Shown piece by piece: positions 55,740 to 64,000 of a DNA stretch of 64,000 bases. The DNA is from Bordetella bronchialis (GTDB taxonomy: Bacteria > Pseudomonadota > Gammaproteobacteria > Burkholderiales > Burkholderiaceae_B): assembly GCF_001676705.1 (NCBI RefSeq), contig NZ_CP016170.1, forward strand, positions 5,084,001-5,148,000, given 5' to 3'. The translations under genes were made by a program, and so were the position numbers. Each line of letters begins with the position of its first letter. Within the stretch, counting starts at the first letter, position 1. The notes under the pieces are model-generated. The model was not told the origin of the DNA. It did no database searches and saw only the letters and a program-made list of their open reading frames with translations.

Positions 55740-55751
55740 GGGTTGCAACCC
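55740..55751. promoter_or_regulatory. Palindrome upstream of the liv operon
   Basis: GGGTTGCAACCC is a perfect 12-bp palindrome about 130 bp before the binding-protein start. On the minus strand an AT-rich AATAAT -10-like stretch lies at about 55711-55716 below it, so an operator or activator site is possible. Weak evidence. Confidence 0.35.
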
Positions 55752-55895
55752 CATTACCCGCCGAAAGGCCGGTAAAACGCGACCTTTTCGCCGCATCGCC
55801 GGCCCCGGTGGGCGGCAAGCCGGGCACGATGCCCCGCGCACCGGCCTGGCATCGCCGCGGCCGGGCCACCGCTGCCGGCGGCACCGGGCCGGCCG

Positions 55896-57260
55896 TCATG
55901 CCCCGGCGATCGCCATCTGCTCGATCAGGATCGAGCCGGTGGACTTGGTCCCGCGGGCAATGGTGTCGGCGCCGACGGCGACGATCTGCCGGAACATGTC
56001 CTTCAGGTTGCCGGCGATGGTGACTTCCTGCACGGCGTGCTGGATCTGGCCGTTTTCCACCCAGTAGCCGAATGCGCCCCGGGAATAATCGCCGGTGACG
56101 TAGTTGACGCCCTGCCCGATCAGCTCCGTCACCATAAATCCGGTGCCCATTTTCCTGAGCATGGCGGGCAGGTCGTCGGCGGGATCGGTCAGGCGCGAAC
56201 GCAGCGTCAGGTTGTGCGAACCGCCGGCATTGCCGGTGGTGCGCATGCCCAGCTTGCGGGCCGTATAGGTGGAGAGGAAATAGCCTTGCAGCACGCCGCC
56301 CGTGACCACGTCGCGCGCCCGCGTGACGACGCCTTCGTCGTCGAAGGGGGAGCTGCCCATGGCCCCGGCGATGTGCGGATCCTCGGCGATGTCGATATGG
56401 TCGGCGAAGACGGGCTTGCCCAGGCTATCGAGCAGGAAGCTGGCCTTGCGATACAGGGCGCCGCCATTGGCGGCCTGCGTCAGCGCCCCCAGCAGGCCCA
56501 GCGCCAGGGGGGCCTCGAACAGCACGGGAAACTTGCCGGTGCGGATGCGGCGGGCGGACAAGCGGGACAGCGCGCGCTCGGCGGCATAGCGGCCGACGGC
56601 TTCGGGATCGGCCAGGTTGCGGGCATCGCGTTCGCTGCTGTACCAGTAGTCGCGCTGCATGCCGTTGCCACGGCCGGCGATGGGCGCCACCGACAGGCTG
56701 TGGCGCGAATAGGGATAGCCGCCCAGGAAGCCGCGGGTATTGCCCATGACGAACTGGCCTTCGAAGGTGCCGACCGAAGCGCCCTCGGTATTGGTAATGC
56801 GCGGATCCACGGCGCGCGACGCGCGCTCCGCGCGCAGGGCCAGTTCGGCGGCTTCCTCGGTGCCGATGGCCCAGGGATAATGCAGCGCCAGGTCCGGGTA
56901 CTGGCGTGCCAGCAGATCTTCGTCCGGCAAGCCGGCGGCCGGGTCTTCGGCCGTGTGGCTGGCGATGTGCCAGGCGGCTTCCACGGTTTCCCGCAGCGCG
57001 GCCTCGGAAAAATCGGAAGTGGACGCCGAACCGCGGCGCTGGCCGGCATAGACCGTGACGTCCAGCGACCGGTCGCGCGTCTGCTCCACGGTCTCGATAT
57101 CGTTCTTGCGCACCGATACCGACAGGCCCAGGCTTTCGGAGACTTCCGCGACCGCGTCGCTCGCGCCGACCTTGCGCGCATGGTCCAGGACGCTTTGGAC
57201 CAGTTCACTGAACCGGGCGTGGTTTTCGGCGACCGGCAGGGAGGAGGAATAGGTGACCAT
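55896..57260 (-). CDS. pmbA: Metalloprotease PmbA/TldE
   Basis: 454-residue TldD/PmbA-family protein, the partner of TldD in a zinc peptidase that matures microcin B17 and degrades CcdA in E. coli. SESLGLSVSVRKNDIETVEQTRDRSLDVTVYAGQRRGSASTSDF and the C-terminal GAFGYWVENGQIQHAVQEVTIAGNLKDMF are typical. PmbA itself lacks the zinc motif of TldD. ATG 57260 starts MVTYSSSLPVAENHARF; ATG 57290 would add ten residues. Divergent from darP, the usual arrangement. Confidence 0.93.
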   Translation of the reverse strand: MVTYSSSLPVAENHARFSELVQSVLDHARKVGASDAVAEVSESLGLSVSVRKNDIETVEQTRDRSLDVTVYAGQRRGSASTSDFSEAALRETVEAAWHIASHTAEDPAAGLPDEDLLARQYPDLALHYPWAIGTEEAAELALRAERASRAVDPRITNTEGASVGTFEGQFVMGNTRGFLGGYPYSRHSLSVAPIAGRGNGMQRDYWYSSERDARNLADPEAVGRYAAERALSRLSARRIRTGKFPVLFEAPLALGLLGALTQAANGGALYRKASFLLDSLGKPVFADHIDIAEDPHIAGAMGSSPFDDEGVVTRARDVVTGGVLQGYFLSTYTARKLGMRTTGNAGGSHNLTLRSRLTDPADDLPAMLRKMGTGFMVTELIGQGVNYVTGDYSRGAFGYWVENGQIQHAVQEVTIAGNLKDMFRQIVAVGADTIARGTKSTGSILIEQMAIAGA

Positions 57261-57320
57261 TGAAACTCGCTTGAGAGAGACAGGTATCATAGCCAAGTCC
57301 GCCTATCCGCTGTTCCAACA

Positions 57321-57860
57321 ATGTCAGAAATAACCGAGTCCGCGGCCGACGAGGACGACGGCTACGACCGCCCCAGCAAATCCCAGGTCAAGCGCGAAAT
57401 GCTTGCCCTGACGGAACTGGGCAAGCAGTTGATCGCCCTTTCGCCCGAACGCCTGCGCCAGCTGCCGCTGGCCGAACGCCTGTACGACGCCATCCGCGAA
57501 GCCCAGCGCACCACCAGCCGCGAAGGCCTGCGGCGGCAGACGCATTACGTGGGCAAGCTGATGCGCGACGCGCCCGCCGACGACATCCGCCGCCAGCTGG
57601 ACGCCTGGGAGAACGGCTCGCGCGAGGAAACCGCCTCGATGCATCGCCTGGAAAACCTGCGCGACCGGCTGCTGGACGACGATGCCGTCCTGACCGAACT
57701 GCTGTCGCGCAACCCCGGCGTGGACGCGCAGCAGTTGCGCACCCTGATCCGCGAAGCGCGCAAGGAAGCGCGCGCCAATGCCGCCCTGGCCCAGGGCCAG
57801 GAGCCCAGGCGCAAGCACTATCGCGCCCTGTTCCAGGCCCTCAAGACCCTGCAGCCCTGA
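57321..57860 (+). CDS. darP: Ribosome biogenesis factor DarP (YjgA)
   Basis: 179-residue helical, charged protein that assists late 50S assembly. The start [39 protein letters not shown] and [18 protein letters not shown] are well conserved. Divergent from pmbA, as in E. coli and most proteobacteria. The esterase gene follows after 22 bp. Confidence 0.95.
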   Translation: MSEITESAADEDDGYDRPSKSQVKREMLALTELGKQLIALSPERLRQLPLAERLYDAIREAQRTTSREGLRRQTHYVGKLMRDAPADDIRRQLDAWENGSREETASMHRLENLRDRLLDDDAVLTELLSRNPGVDAQQLRTLIREARKEARANAALAQGQEPRRKHYRALFQALKTLQP

Positions 57861-57882
57861 CCCAGTGACCAAGGCCCACGCC

Positions 57883-58566
57883 ATGACCGCAGACTCCACC
57901 CCCGACCTGCTGGACAGCATCGAGCTCGAAACCGGCCCCAACCCCACGCACGCGGTCATCTGGCTGCACGGCCTGGGCGCCGACGGCAACGACTTCGCGC
58001 CCATCGTGCCGGAACTGCGGCTGCCCGCCGCGCCCGCCGTGCGCTTCGTCTTCCCGCACGCGCCGGTGCAGGCCGTGACCATCAACGGCGGCATGCACAT
58101 GCGCTCCTGGTACGACATCCTGGTCATGGACCTGGTGCGCCAGGAGGACGCGGCCGGCATCCGCCGTTCCGAGGCCGCCGTGCGCGCCCTCATCGCACGC
58201 GAAAACGCCCGCGGCATTCCGACCTCGCGCATCGTCCTGGCCGGATTTTCCCAAGGCTGCGCGGTCACGCTGCACACGGGGCTGCGGCTGCCGGAAAAAC
58301 TGGCCGGGATGATGGGCCTGTCCGGCTATCTGCCCCTGCTGGACCTGGCCGCCGCGGAACGCCAGGCGGCCAACGCCGACACGCCGATTTTCCTGGCCCA
58401 CGGCGACTACGACCCCGTGGTGAACATCGCCCGCGCCACCGCGTCGCGCGACATGCTGCGTACGCTGGGCCACGACGTGCGCTGGCACACCTATCCCATG
58501 CAACACTCGGTGTGCGCCGAAGAAGTCGCCGATATCCGGGAATTCCTGCTGCAGGTACTCAAGTAG
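57883..58566 (+). CDS. Phospholipase/carboxylesterase (alpha/beta hydrolase)
   Basis: 227-residue esterase of the YpfH/EstB-like carboxylesterase family. Catalytic Ser in LAGFSQGCAVTLH (GxSxG), Asp in FLAHGDYDPVVN and His in YPMQHSVCAEE make up the triad; VIWLHGLGADGNDFAPIVPEL is the oxyanion region. No signal peptide; cytoplasmic. ATG 57883 chosen because the longer frame overlaps darP. Likely cotranscribed with darP. Confidence 0.92.
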   Translation: MTADSTPDLLDSIELETGPNPTHAVIWLHGLGADGNDFAPIVPELRLPAAPAVRFVFPHAPVQAVTINGGMHMRSWYDILVMDLVRQEDAAGIRRSEAAVRALIARENARGIPTSRIVLAGFSQGCAVTLHTGLRLPEKLAGMMGLSGYLPLLDLAAAERQAANADTPIFLAHGDYDPVVNIARATASRDMLRTLGHDVRWHTYPMQHSVCAEEVADIREFLLQVLK

Positions 58567-61057
58567 CCCGCACGCCGGGCGTACCGACGCCCGGCACGGC
58601 GGCGTTCGCGCGCGCCCCGTGGGGACGGCCCAGGTCCAGCCACACCCGCCGCATGGATGGATCGTCCCGGTCGGGATCGTTTTTCAGGCCCAGGCTCGTC
58701 ATGAGCCGCAGCATGGGGCGGTTGTCCGCCAGCACCAGCCCTTCTATATATTCCAGGCCCTGCTCGCGCGCGGCGTCGATCAGCATGCTCATCAGGCGGC
58801 GGCCCAGGCCGCGCCCCTGCCACGCATCGGCCACTACCAGGGCGTACTCCGCGCCGCGTCCGTCGGGATTGCGCAGGTAGTGCGCCAGGCCGATCACGGC
58901 GTCGTGGCGGTGGCCGCGGTGGGCGGGATTGGGTAGTTCGGTGGTCGCCACCAGGGCGAGCTCGCGGTCATAGTCCACCTGGGTGTAGCGCGCCAGCATG
59001 CGCGGCGTCAGCTCGCGCATCATCGAGACGAAGCGCATGTAGCGCGACCGCTCCGACAATTCCCGGATAAAGCCCTGCAAGGCATCGGCGTCTTCGGGCC
59101 GGATGGGCCGTACGATCCACGGCGTGCCATCGTCGAAGCGCAGCACCTGCACCAGCCGCGCCGGATAGGGATGGATGGCCATGTGCGGATAGCCGCCCAG
59201 GTGCACGCACTGGGCAGCCGGCTGCGCGGTCAACCCCACCCGCATGGAGCGGGCGTACAAGCGCGCTTCGCCGGCATAGAGCGGATCGATTTCCAGCGTC
59301 TCGATATCCGGCACGTCGGTAATCAGTTCGGATATGCGCACCAGCACCTGCTGCAGGGTCTCGAAGGCCGCGATGCCCATGCGGTGCGCGAGCACCTTGC
59401 GCCATAGGCTGCTGCGCTCTATCAGTTGCTGCGCCAGGAAACCGTTGAGCGGCGGCAGGTCCATGCCGCGGTCCGCGGCGTTCAGCACCGCGTCCGGGCC
59501 GCCCGCCGCGAAACGGATCACCGGGCCGAAGCGCGCATCCCGATGCACACGTATGGCCATCGGACGGGACAAGGGCTCGAAGGCTCCACTGGGCATCGCG
59601 TCCTGTATGGGAACCAGGTACGTCGACAGCAGGTCGCGGGCCTCGGCGGGCGCCAGGGCATGGCGGCCATCGCGGCGCGCGGCGTCCACGATGGCCTGCG
59701 CCGCGCCCGGCACGGGCTGCGGGCCCTGCGGCAGCGGGGGCTGCGACTGCAGCAGCAGTTGCTGGTTGTAATAGTGCGTGGACAGCACGCCGAAGGCATC
59801 GGCGGCCGATTCCGGCGTCCGGAAGGCCGAAGTGCCCGCATTGTCCAGCATGCGGCGCAAGGGCCGCATGCCGGCATCGCCCATGAAACAGGACACGATG
59901 GGCTTGCGCGCGCGGGGCGCGATCTGCGCCAGGCGCTCGGCCACCGCGCGCAGGTCCGCCAAGGCGTCCGGCGCCAGCAGCACCAGGACGCCGTCCACGC
60001 CGGCGTCGTCGATCAAGGCATCCAATACCGCCTGTGCGGTGTCGGGCGTCAAGGGTGCGTGGGTGATGACGGGATTGCCCACCGCGCACCCCGGCTCGAG
60101 CAGCCCCGTCAGCGCCTGCACGGTCGCTTGAGACAGCTCGGCCCGCGACACGGCGGCGTCCGGGCCGATCAGATCCAGCGCGAGCTGCGGCGGACCGCTG
60201 CCATTGGAGAACAAGGCGACCCGGCGACCGCGTGGGCGGCGGGCATAGCCCAGTACCTTCAGCGCCGAGAACAGCTGCACGAAGTAGCGCACCCGCACCG
60301 CGCCGGCACGGCGCAGCACGGCATCGAACACGGCATCGTCGCCGCCGCCGCGGCCGGCCTTAAGCACCACCACCGGCTTGGCGCTGGCCGCGGCGCGCAG
60401 GGCGCTGATGAACGGACGGGCGGGGCCGACGTCTTCCAGATACAGCGCGATGCTGTCGGTGCGAGGGTCGGTGGCCAGGTAGTCGAGCACGGGGCCCAGT
60501 CCCACGATGGCTTCGTCGCCCAGGGCGATGGCGGTCGAAAAGCCGATTTGCGCGTCTTCCGCCCAGTCCATGACGGCGGCGATGATGGAGCGCGACTGCG
60601 CCACCAGCGCGACGCGTCCGTCGCGCGCCAGGGTGGGATGCTGGCTGAAATTCAGGCCGGCATGGGGACGTTGCACGCCGAAGGCGCGCGGACCCAGCAG
60701 CTTGCAGCGGTTTTCCTGCGCCCAGGCCTGGCACAGGGCGACCGTCCCGCGCGGATAGGGATCCGGCTGTTCATGCGGCAGGACGATCAGCGCGCGCGGC
60801 GCGCGGGGCGTCAACCGCCGCAGGGTTTCGGCGAAGACCGAGGGCGCCACGCACAGGAGTGCAAGATCGGGGCGCTCGCCCTCGTCCAGGCCGGCCAGGG
60901 TGTCGGGAATGTCGGGCGCCACGCCGGGCGGGCATGCCAGGCAAGTCGTGCGCGCGCGCAGCCCCGCGGGCAGCGAGGCCGTGCCCGGCAGGGGCCGGTC
61001 CGCGATGATGAGCAAGGACCGCGGATCGAACAGAGAAGCCAGCGCGTGTCGAAGCAT
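58559..61057 (-). CDS. PatZ-like bifunctional acetyltransferase (acyl-CoA synthetase/GNAT)
   Basis: 832-residue protein. The N-terminal part (to about 450) is ADP-forming acyl-CoA synthetase-like (CoA-binding LFDPRSLLIIADRPLPGTASL, GVQRPHAGLNFS, GSGPPQLALDLIG), followed by an ATP-grasp-like region (to about 640) and a C-terminal GNAT domain (about 655-800; acetyl-CoA loop QGRGLGRRLM). This is the architecture of PatZ/YfiQ, which acetylates acetyl-CoA synthetase and other lysines. The C-terminal tail runs 8 bp into the convergent esterase gene. Target unknown. Divergent from gltX. Confidence 0.85.
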   Translation of the reverse strand: MLRHALASLFDPRSLLIIADRPLPGTASLPAGLRARTTCLACPPGVAPDIPDTLAGLDEGERPDLALLCVAPSVFAETLRRLTPRAPRALIVLPHEQPDPYPRGTVALCQAWAQENRCKLLGPRAFGVQRPHAGLNFSQHPTLARDGRVALVAQSRSIIAAVMDWAEDAQIGFSTAIALGDEAIVGLGPVLDYLATDPRTDSIALYLEDVGPARPFISALRAAASAKPVVVLKAGRGGGDDAVFDAVLRRAGAVRVRYFVQLFSALKVLGYARRPRGRRVALFSNGSGPPQLALDLIGPDAAVSRAELSQATVQALTGLLEPGCAVGNPVITHAPLTPDTAQAVLDALIDDAGVDGVLVLLAPDALADLRAVAERLAQIAPRARKPIVSCFMGDAGMRPLRRMLDNAGTSAFRTPESAADAFGVLSTHYYNQQLLLQSQPPLPQGPQPVPGAAQAIVDAARRDGRHALAPAEARDLLSTYLVPIQDAMPSGAFEPLSRPMAIRVHRDARFGPVIRFAAGGPDAVLNAADRGMDLPPLNGFLAQQLIERSSLWRKVLAHRMGIAAFETLQQVLVRISELITDVPDIETLEIDPLYAGEARLYARSMRVGLTAQPAAQCVHLGGYPHMAIHPYPARLVQVLRFDDGTPWIVRPIRPEDADALQGFIRELSERSRYMRFVSMMRELTPRMLARYTQVDYDRELALVATTELPNPAHRGHRHDAVIGLAHYLRNPDGRGAEYALVVADAWQGRGLGRRLMSMLIDAAREQGLEYIEGLVLADNRPMLRLMTSLGLKNDPDRDDPSMRRVWLDLGRPHGARANAAVPGVGTPGVRAT

Positions 61058-61115
61058 GGTCTGCCACCCTATTCTAAAATGCCGCCATCGCGCAATATAA
61101 CCGCCGGCCTTTCCG

Positions 61116-62528
61116 ATGACTCAGACTTCCAATTCCCGCGTCCGCACCCGCTTCGCCCCTTCGCCCACCGGCTACCTGCATCTGGGCGGCGCACGCACGG
61201 CGCTTTTCTCGTGGGCCTTCGCCCGCCACCACGGCGGCGTATTCATCCTGCGCATCGAGGACACCGACGTCGAGCGGTCCACGCCCGAGGCGGTGCAGGC
61301 CATCCTGGACAGCATGGACTGGCTGGGCATGCAACCCGACGAGGGCCCCTTCTACCAGATGCGCCGCATGGACCGCTACCGCGAAGTCGTGGCCCAGATG
61401 CTGGCCGCCGGCACCGCCTACCACTGCTACTGCACGCCCGAGGAAGTGGAAGCCATGCGCGAACGCGCCCGCGCCCAGGGACTGAAGCCCCGCTATGACG
61501 GCACCTGGCGCCCCGAACCGGGCAAGACCCTGCCGCCCGTGCCGCAAGGCCGCCAGCCCGTCGTGCGGTTCAAGAACCCGCTGACCGGCGTCACCAGCTG
61601 GAACGATATGGTCAAGGGACCGATCAGCTTCGACAATGGCGAGCTGGACGACCTGATCATCGCGCGCCCCGACGGCACGCCCACGTACAATTTCTGCGTC
61701 GTGGTGGACGACTGGGACATGGGCATCACGCACGTCCTGCGGGGCGACGACCACGTCAACAATACGCCCCGGCAGATCAACATCCTGCGCGCGCTGGGCG
61801 CGCAATTGCCGGAATACGGCCACGTGCCCATGATCCTGGGGCCCGACGGCGAAAAACTGTCCAAGCGGCATGGCGCGGTCAGCGTCATGGAATACGACAA
61901 GGACGGCTACCTGCCGGAAGCCATGATCAATTACCTGGCCCGCCTGGGCTGGAGCCACGGCGACGACGAACTCTTCAGCCGCGAGCAGCTGGTGCAGTGG
62001 TTCGACACCCGGCATTTGTCGAAGTCCGCCTCGCAGTGGGATCCCAAGAAGCTGAATTGGGTCAACGCCCATTATTTGCGGCAGCTGGCCGATGCCGACC
62101 TGGCGCAGCGCGTGGCCCCGCGTATCGCCCGCCGCGGCGGCGATCCCGCGGCGGCGGACCTGCCCGCCGTCATGGCGCTGTTGAAGGACCGGGCCGAAAC
62201 GCTGGAACAACTGGCCGACGGCGCGATGCTGTTCTGCGGCCCCTACGCCGGCGCGCCCGTCGAACTCGCGGCCCAGCACCTGACCGAACCGGCCCGCGAG
62301 GCCCTGCAAGCATTCGCGGCGGAAGCAGGCGCCGCGGAATGGACCAAAGAGGCCCTGTCCGCCGCGATCAAGCGTGTGCTGGCCGCCCGGGGAATGAAAA
62401 TGCCGCAGCTGGCGATCCCCCTGCGCGTGGCCGTCACCGGCCAGACGCAGACGCCCGCCATCGATGCGGTATTGGCCCTGCTGGGCAAGGAGAAAGTCCT
62501 GCAACGGCTGCAGCGGGCGCTGGGCTGA
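61116..62528 (+). CDS. gltX: Glutamyl-tRNA synthetase
   Basis: 470-residue class I synthetase charging tRNA-Glu. [23 protein letters not shown] holds the HIGH-type motif and KLSKRHGA the KMSKS-type motif; [18 protein letters not shown] is also conserved. The C-terminal anticodon-binding region ends [19 protein letters not shown] 61116 begins [12 protein letters not shown]. Divergent from the PatZ-like gene. Confidence 0.97.
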   Translation: MTQTSNSRVRTRFAPSPTGYLHLGGARTALFSWAFARHHGGVFILRIEDTDVERSTPEAVQAILDSMDWLGMQPDEGPFYQMRRMDRYREVVAQMLAAGTAYHCYCTPEEVEAMRERARAQGLKPRYDGTWRPEPGKTLPPVPQGRQPVVRFKNPLTGVTSWNDMVKGPISFDNGELDDLIIARPDGTPTYNFCVVVDDWDMGITHVLRGDDHVNNTPRQINILRALGAQLPEYGHVPMILGPDGEKLSKRHGAVSVMEYDKDGYLPEAMINYLARLGWSHGDDELFSREQLVQWFDTRHLSKSASQWDPKKLNWVNAHYLRQLADADLAQRVAPRIARRGGDPAAADLPAVMALLKDRAETLEQLADGAMLFCGPYAGAPVELAAQHLTEPAREALQAFAAEAGAAEWTKEALSAAIKRVLAARGMKMPQLAIPLRVAVTGQTQTPAIDAVLALLGKEKVLQRLQRALG

Positions 62529-62590
62529 GTCGGTCGCATCCAGCCAGGGCGGTCCGCGCCAGAGGGGACGCGCGTATCGGGCGAAGCGTA

Positions 62591-62622
62591 CCGGGGCGTG
62601 CGGTTTGCCCGCCAGGCCCCGG
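62591..62622. terminator. Possible terminator hairpin between gltX and the lipoprotein gene
   Basis: CCGGGGC and GCCCCGG pair around an 18-nt G+C-rich interior in the 98-bp gap of two convergent genes. There is no clear T-run. Confidence 0.35.
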
Positions 62623-62626
62623 CGCG

Positions 62627-63130
62627 CTAACGCAGCAAATATCCCGGCGGCATCTTGCGTGCTTTCAGCACTTCCCCGCCGGGCTTCTGCTCGCGCAGCA
62701 CCAGCGTCGCCTGGTTCACGCTTTCCACCTTGTAGCGGTTGGTGTAGATCGGGTCCGAGGGATCGACCGGGTCGCCGTTGGATTCCGTGGTCTGCATGGT
62801 GTAGACGCCGTTGGCGAAGGACCAGCAGCCCGTTTCGTCCAGCCCGGGCCGCGACTTGTTGCGGATCTTGAGCTGCGTTTGATAGCGCATCTTGCCATCC
62901 GGCGAAAGCACCATCACGGTCTGCTGCGTGCCCGCCACGCCGCGCGGCGTGGTCACCGAATACCAGGTTCCGGCCAGCGCATCGGCGCCGGAGCTGGCCG
63001 CGCAGGCGACGGGTTTGGGGGGTGGCGCGGGCTGGGACGCGGGGTGCGGCGAATCCTTCCTGGTCGCGCAACCCGCCAGAATAAACGCGGCGCAGGCAAC
63101 GCCGGCGTAACGCGAAAACGCACTGCTCAT
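62627..63130 (-). CDS. Hypothetical lipoprotein (167 aa)
   Basis: Outer- or inner-membrane lipoprotein: signal peptide with lipobox LAGC (Cys21, FILAGCATRK), then a Pro/Ala-rich linker and a beta-rich domain (GTWYSVTTPRGVAGTQQTVMVLSPDGKMRYQTQL) with a Cys in DETGCWSF. GAGGA lies 6 nt before ATG 63130. I do not recognise the domain; the GTW..., V-x-L-x-x-DG-x-M pattern suggests a small lipocalin-like or META-like barrel, which is a guess. Convergent with gltX. Confidence 0.75.
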   Translation of the reverse strand: MSSAFSRYAGVACAAFILAGCATRKDSPHPASQPAPPPKPVACAASSGADALAGTWYSVTTPRGVAGTQQTVMVLSPDGKMRYQTQLKIRNKSRPGLDETGCWSFANGVYTMQTTESNGDPVDPSDPIYTNRYKVESVNQATLVLREQKPGGEVLKARKMPPGYLLR

Positions 63131-63324
63131 GAAATCCTCACAGACCACCGAGATGTCCGCATTTGCGCGGGAAAAACGCATCGGTGTGACATCTCGATTC
63201 TGAATACCGCCGCGGCAAGACGCAATGTCCATGCCCGTCGCGAGCGCGCTTGCCATGGCTTTTGTGCGAACCGCGCAACATCCCGGCCGCACGGCGGAGA
63301 TGGCGCGGGCAAACGCGCACGCGA

Positions 63325-64000
63325 TCAGGCGGCGTGCGGCGAGCGCGCGGCCTGGTCGCGCAGCAGCGCCTCCATCCTGGACGCCGCGGGCGACAAGGTC
63401 CGCCCCGCCAGGCGTGTAATGCCCAACGAGCGGCCGATGCGCGGCCGGCGCAGCGGCACGAAGGCGAGGCTGCGCGCATCCGGCGGTTTGCCGAGCTCCG
63501 CCAGCACGGTGACGCCCACGCCGCGTTCCAGCATGGCCGTCAGCGACATCATGTGCGACACGAACAGCGGCGTATCCGCCATGAAGGCGGCGGCACGGTG
63601 GCCGGCCAGTTGCCGATGCGCCACCGTACCGATGAGCGGCAGCGCCGCGATCTCTTTCCATGTCACCCATGACCGGCCCGCCAGGGGATGATCGTTCCGG
63701 CACACCAGGCCGAATTCGTCGCGCCACAGCGGCTCGAAGGCCAGCCGCTTGTCGCGCAGCACCGGGCTGCATATGCCCAGTTCCACCTGCCCCGACAGGA
63801 CCATGCGCTCCACGCCTTCCGAGTTGTCGTCGTAAAGCCGCATGGCCACGCCTGGATGCGTCGCGCGGTAGCGTGCCACTGCCTCGGGTATCCACAGCCA
63901 TGCCGCCGTGGCCACCGCCGCCAGCGTCAACAGGCCGGTTTCGCTGCGCGCCAGGCCGCCCAGGCTCATGGCGACCCTGTCGTGATGATCGACCAGCTCG
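63325..64000 (-). CDS. LysR-family transcriptional regulator (5' part cut by window edge)
   Basis: The effector-binding domain of a LysR regulator, about 225 residues visible, continuing past the edge. TGLLTLAAVATAAWLWIPEAVARYRATHPGVAMRLYDDNSEGVERMVLSGQVELGI is the start of the periplasmic-binding-like domain, followed by EPLWRDEFGLVCRNDHPLAGR. The DNA-binding helix-turn-helix lies outside the window; the reading frame is open to position 64000. Its targets, usually divergent and upstream, cannot be seen. Confidence 0.88.
   Translation of the reverse strand, partial: ELVDHHDRVAMSLGGLARSETGLLTLAAVATAAWLWIPEAVARYRATHPGVAMRLYDDNSEGVERMVLSGQVELGICSPVLRDKRLAFEPLWRDEFGLVCRNDHPLAGRSWVTWKEIAALPLIGTVAHRQLAGHRAAAFMADTPLFVSHMMSLTAMLERGVGVTVLAELGKPPDARSLAFVPLRRPRIGRSLGITRLAGRTLSPAASRMEALLRDQAARSPHAA

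Overview
The window is high-G+C, gene-dense chromosomal DNA from a betaproteobacterium, most likely Bordetella or a close relative in the Alcaligenaceae. The evidence is the order glyA-nrdR-ribD-ribE, rplM-rpsI followed by argC and erpA, pmbA divergent from darP, and an abundance of tripartite-tricarboxylate (Bug) type binding proteins. This placement is inferred from gene content and order; no database search was possible. There is no rRNA, CRISPR array, intact transposon or prophage. One tRNA-Ser(GGA) is present.

Layout. 1-9.1 kb: a PEP mutase/isocitrate-lyase family enzyme, then on the minus strand a YcaQ-type DNA glycosylase, a 1165-residue toxin-like protein, an exported ArgH-like lyase and a DAO-family flavoenzyme. 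9.3-11 kb: three small uncharacterised ORFs and a YbhB-like PEBP protein with a GTG start. 11.1-17.6 kb: a plus-strand catabolic cassette (SDR dehydrogenase, DUF35 zinc-ribbon/OB protein, thiolase-fold protein lacking the nucleophilic Cys, two-subunit CoA-transferase, Bug receptor, PcaB-like lyase) behind an AT-rich promoter holding a perfect 16-bp palindrome. 17.7-25.3 kb: a DUF2243 membrane protein, a second groES-groEL pair with a sigma-32-like promoter, a hemerythrin-domain protein, an SDR, a secreted Cys-containing protein, a FrnE-type DsbA protein, a decayed Bug receptor and tRNA-Ser.

25.6-33.5 kb: a minus-strand peptide ABC transporter (fused ATPase, binding protein, two permeases) with an M14 metallopeptidase and an isochorismatase-family hydrolase downstream. 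33.6-38.3 kb: the stress operon prkA-yeaH-spoVR. 38.6-51 kb: housekeeping genes (ribE, ribD, nrdR, glyA, a second YbhB-like gene, tyrS, an M23 endopeptidase, anmK, erpA, a DUF6776-like protein, argC, rpsI, rplM). 51.1-55.6 kb: a livFGMH-type branched-chain amino-acid ABC operon headed by its binding protein. 55.9-64 kb: pmbA, darP, a carboxylesterase, a PatZ-like acetyltransferase, gltX, a lipoprotein and the 3' part of a LysR gene cut by the window edge.

Most notable are: the catabolic cassette whose thiolase/DUF35 pair looks like an acyl-CoA retro-aldolase (Ltp2/DUF35 type) and whose regulator is not nearby; the large toxin-like protein with a possible degenerate cysteine-protease-like C-terminus; the exported ArgH-family lyase; the accessory chaperonin without a GGM tail; and stem-loops that follow the solute-binding-protein gene in three unrelated operons.
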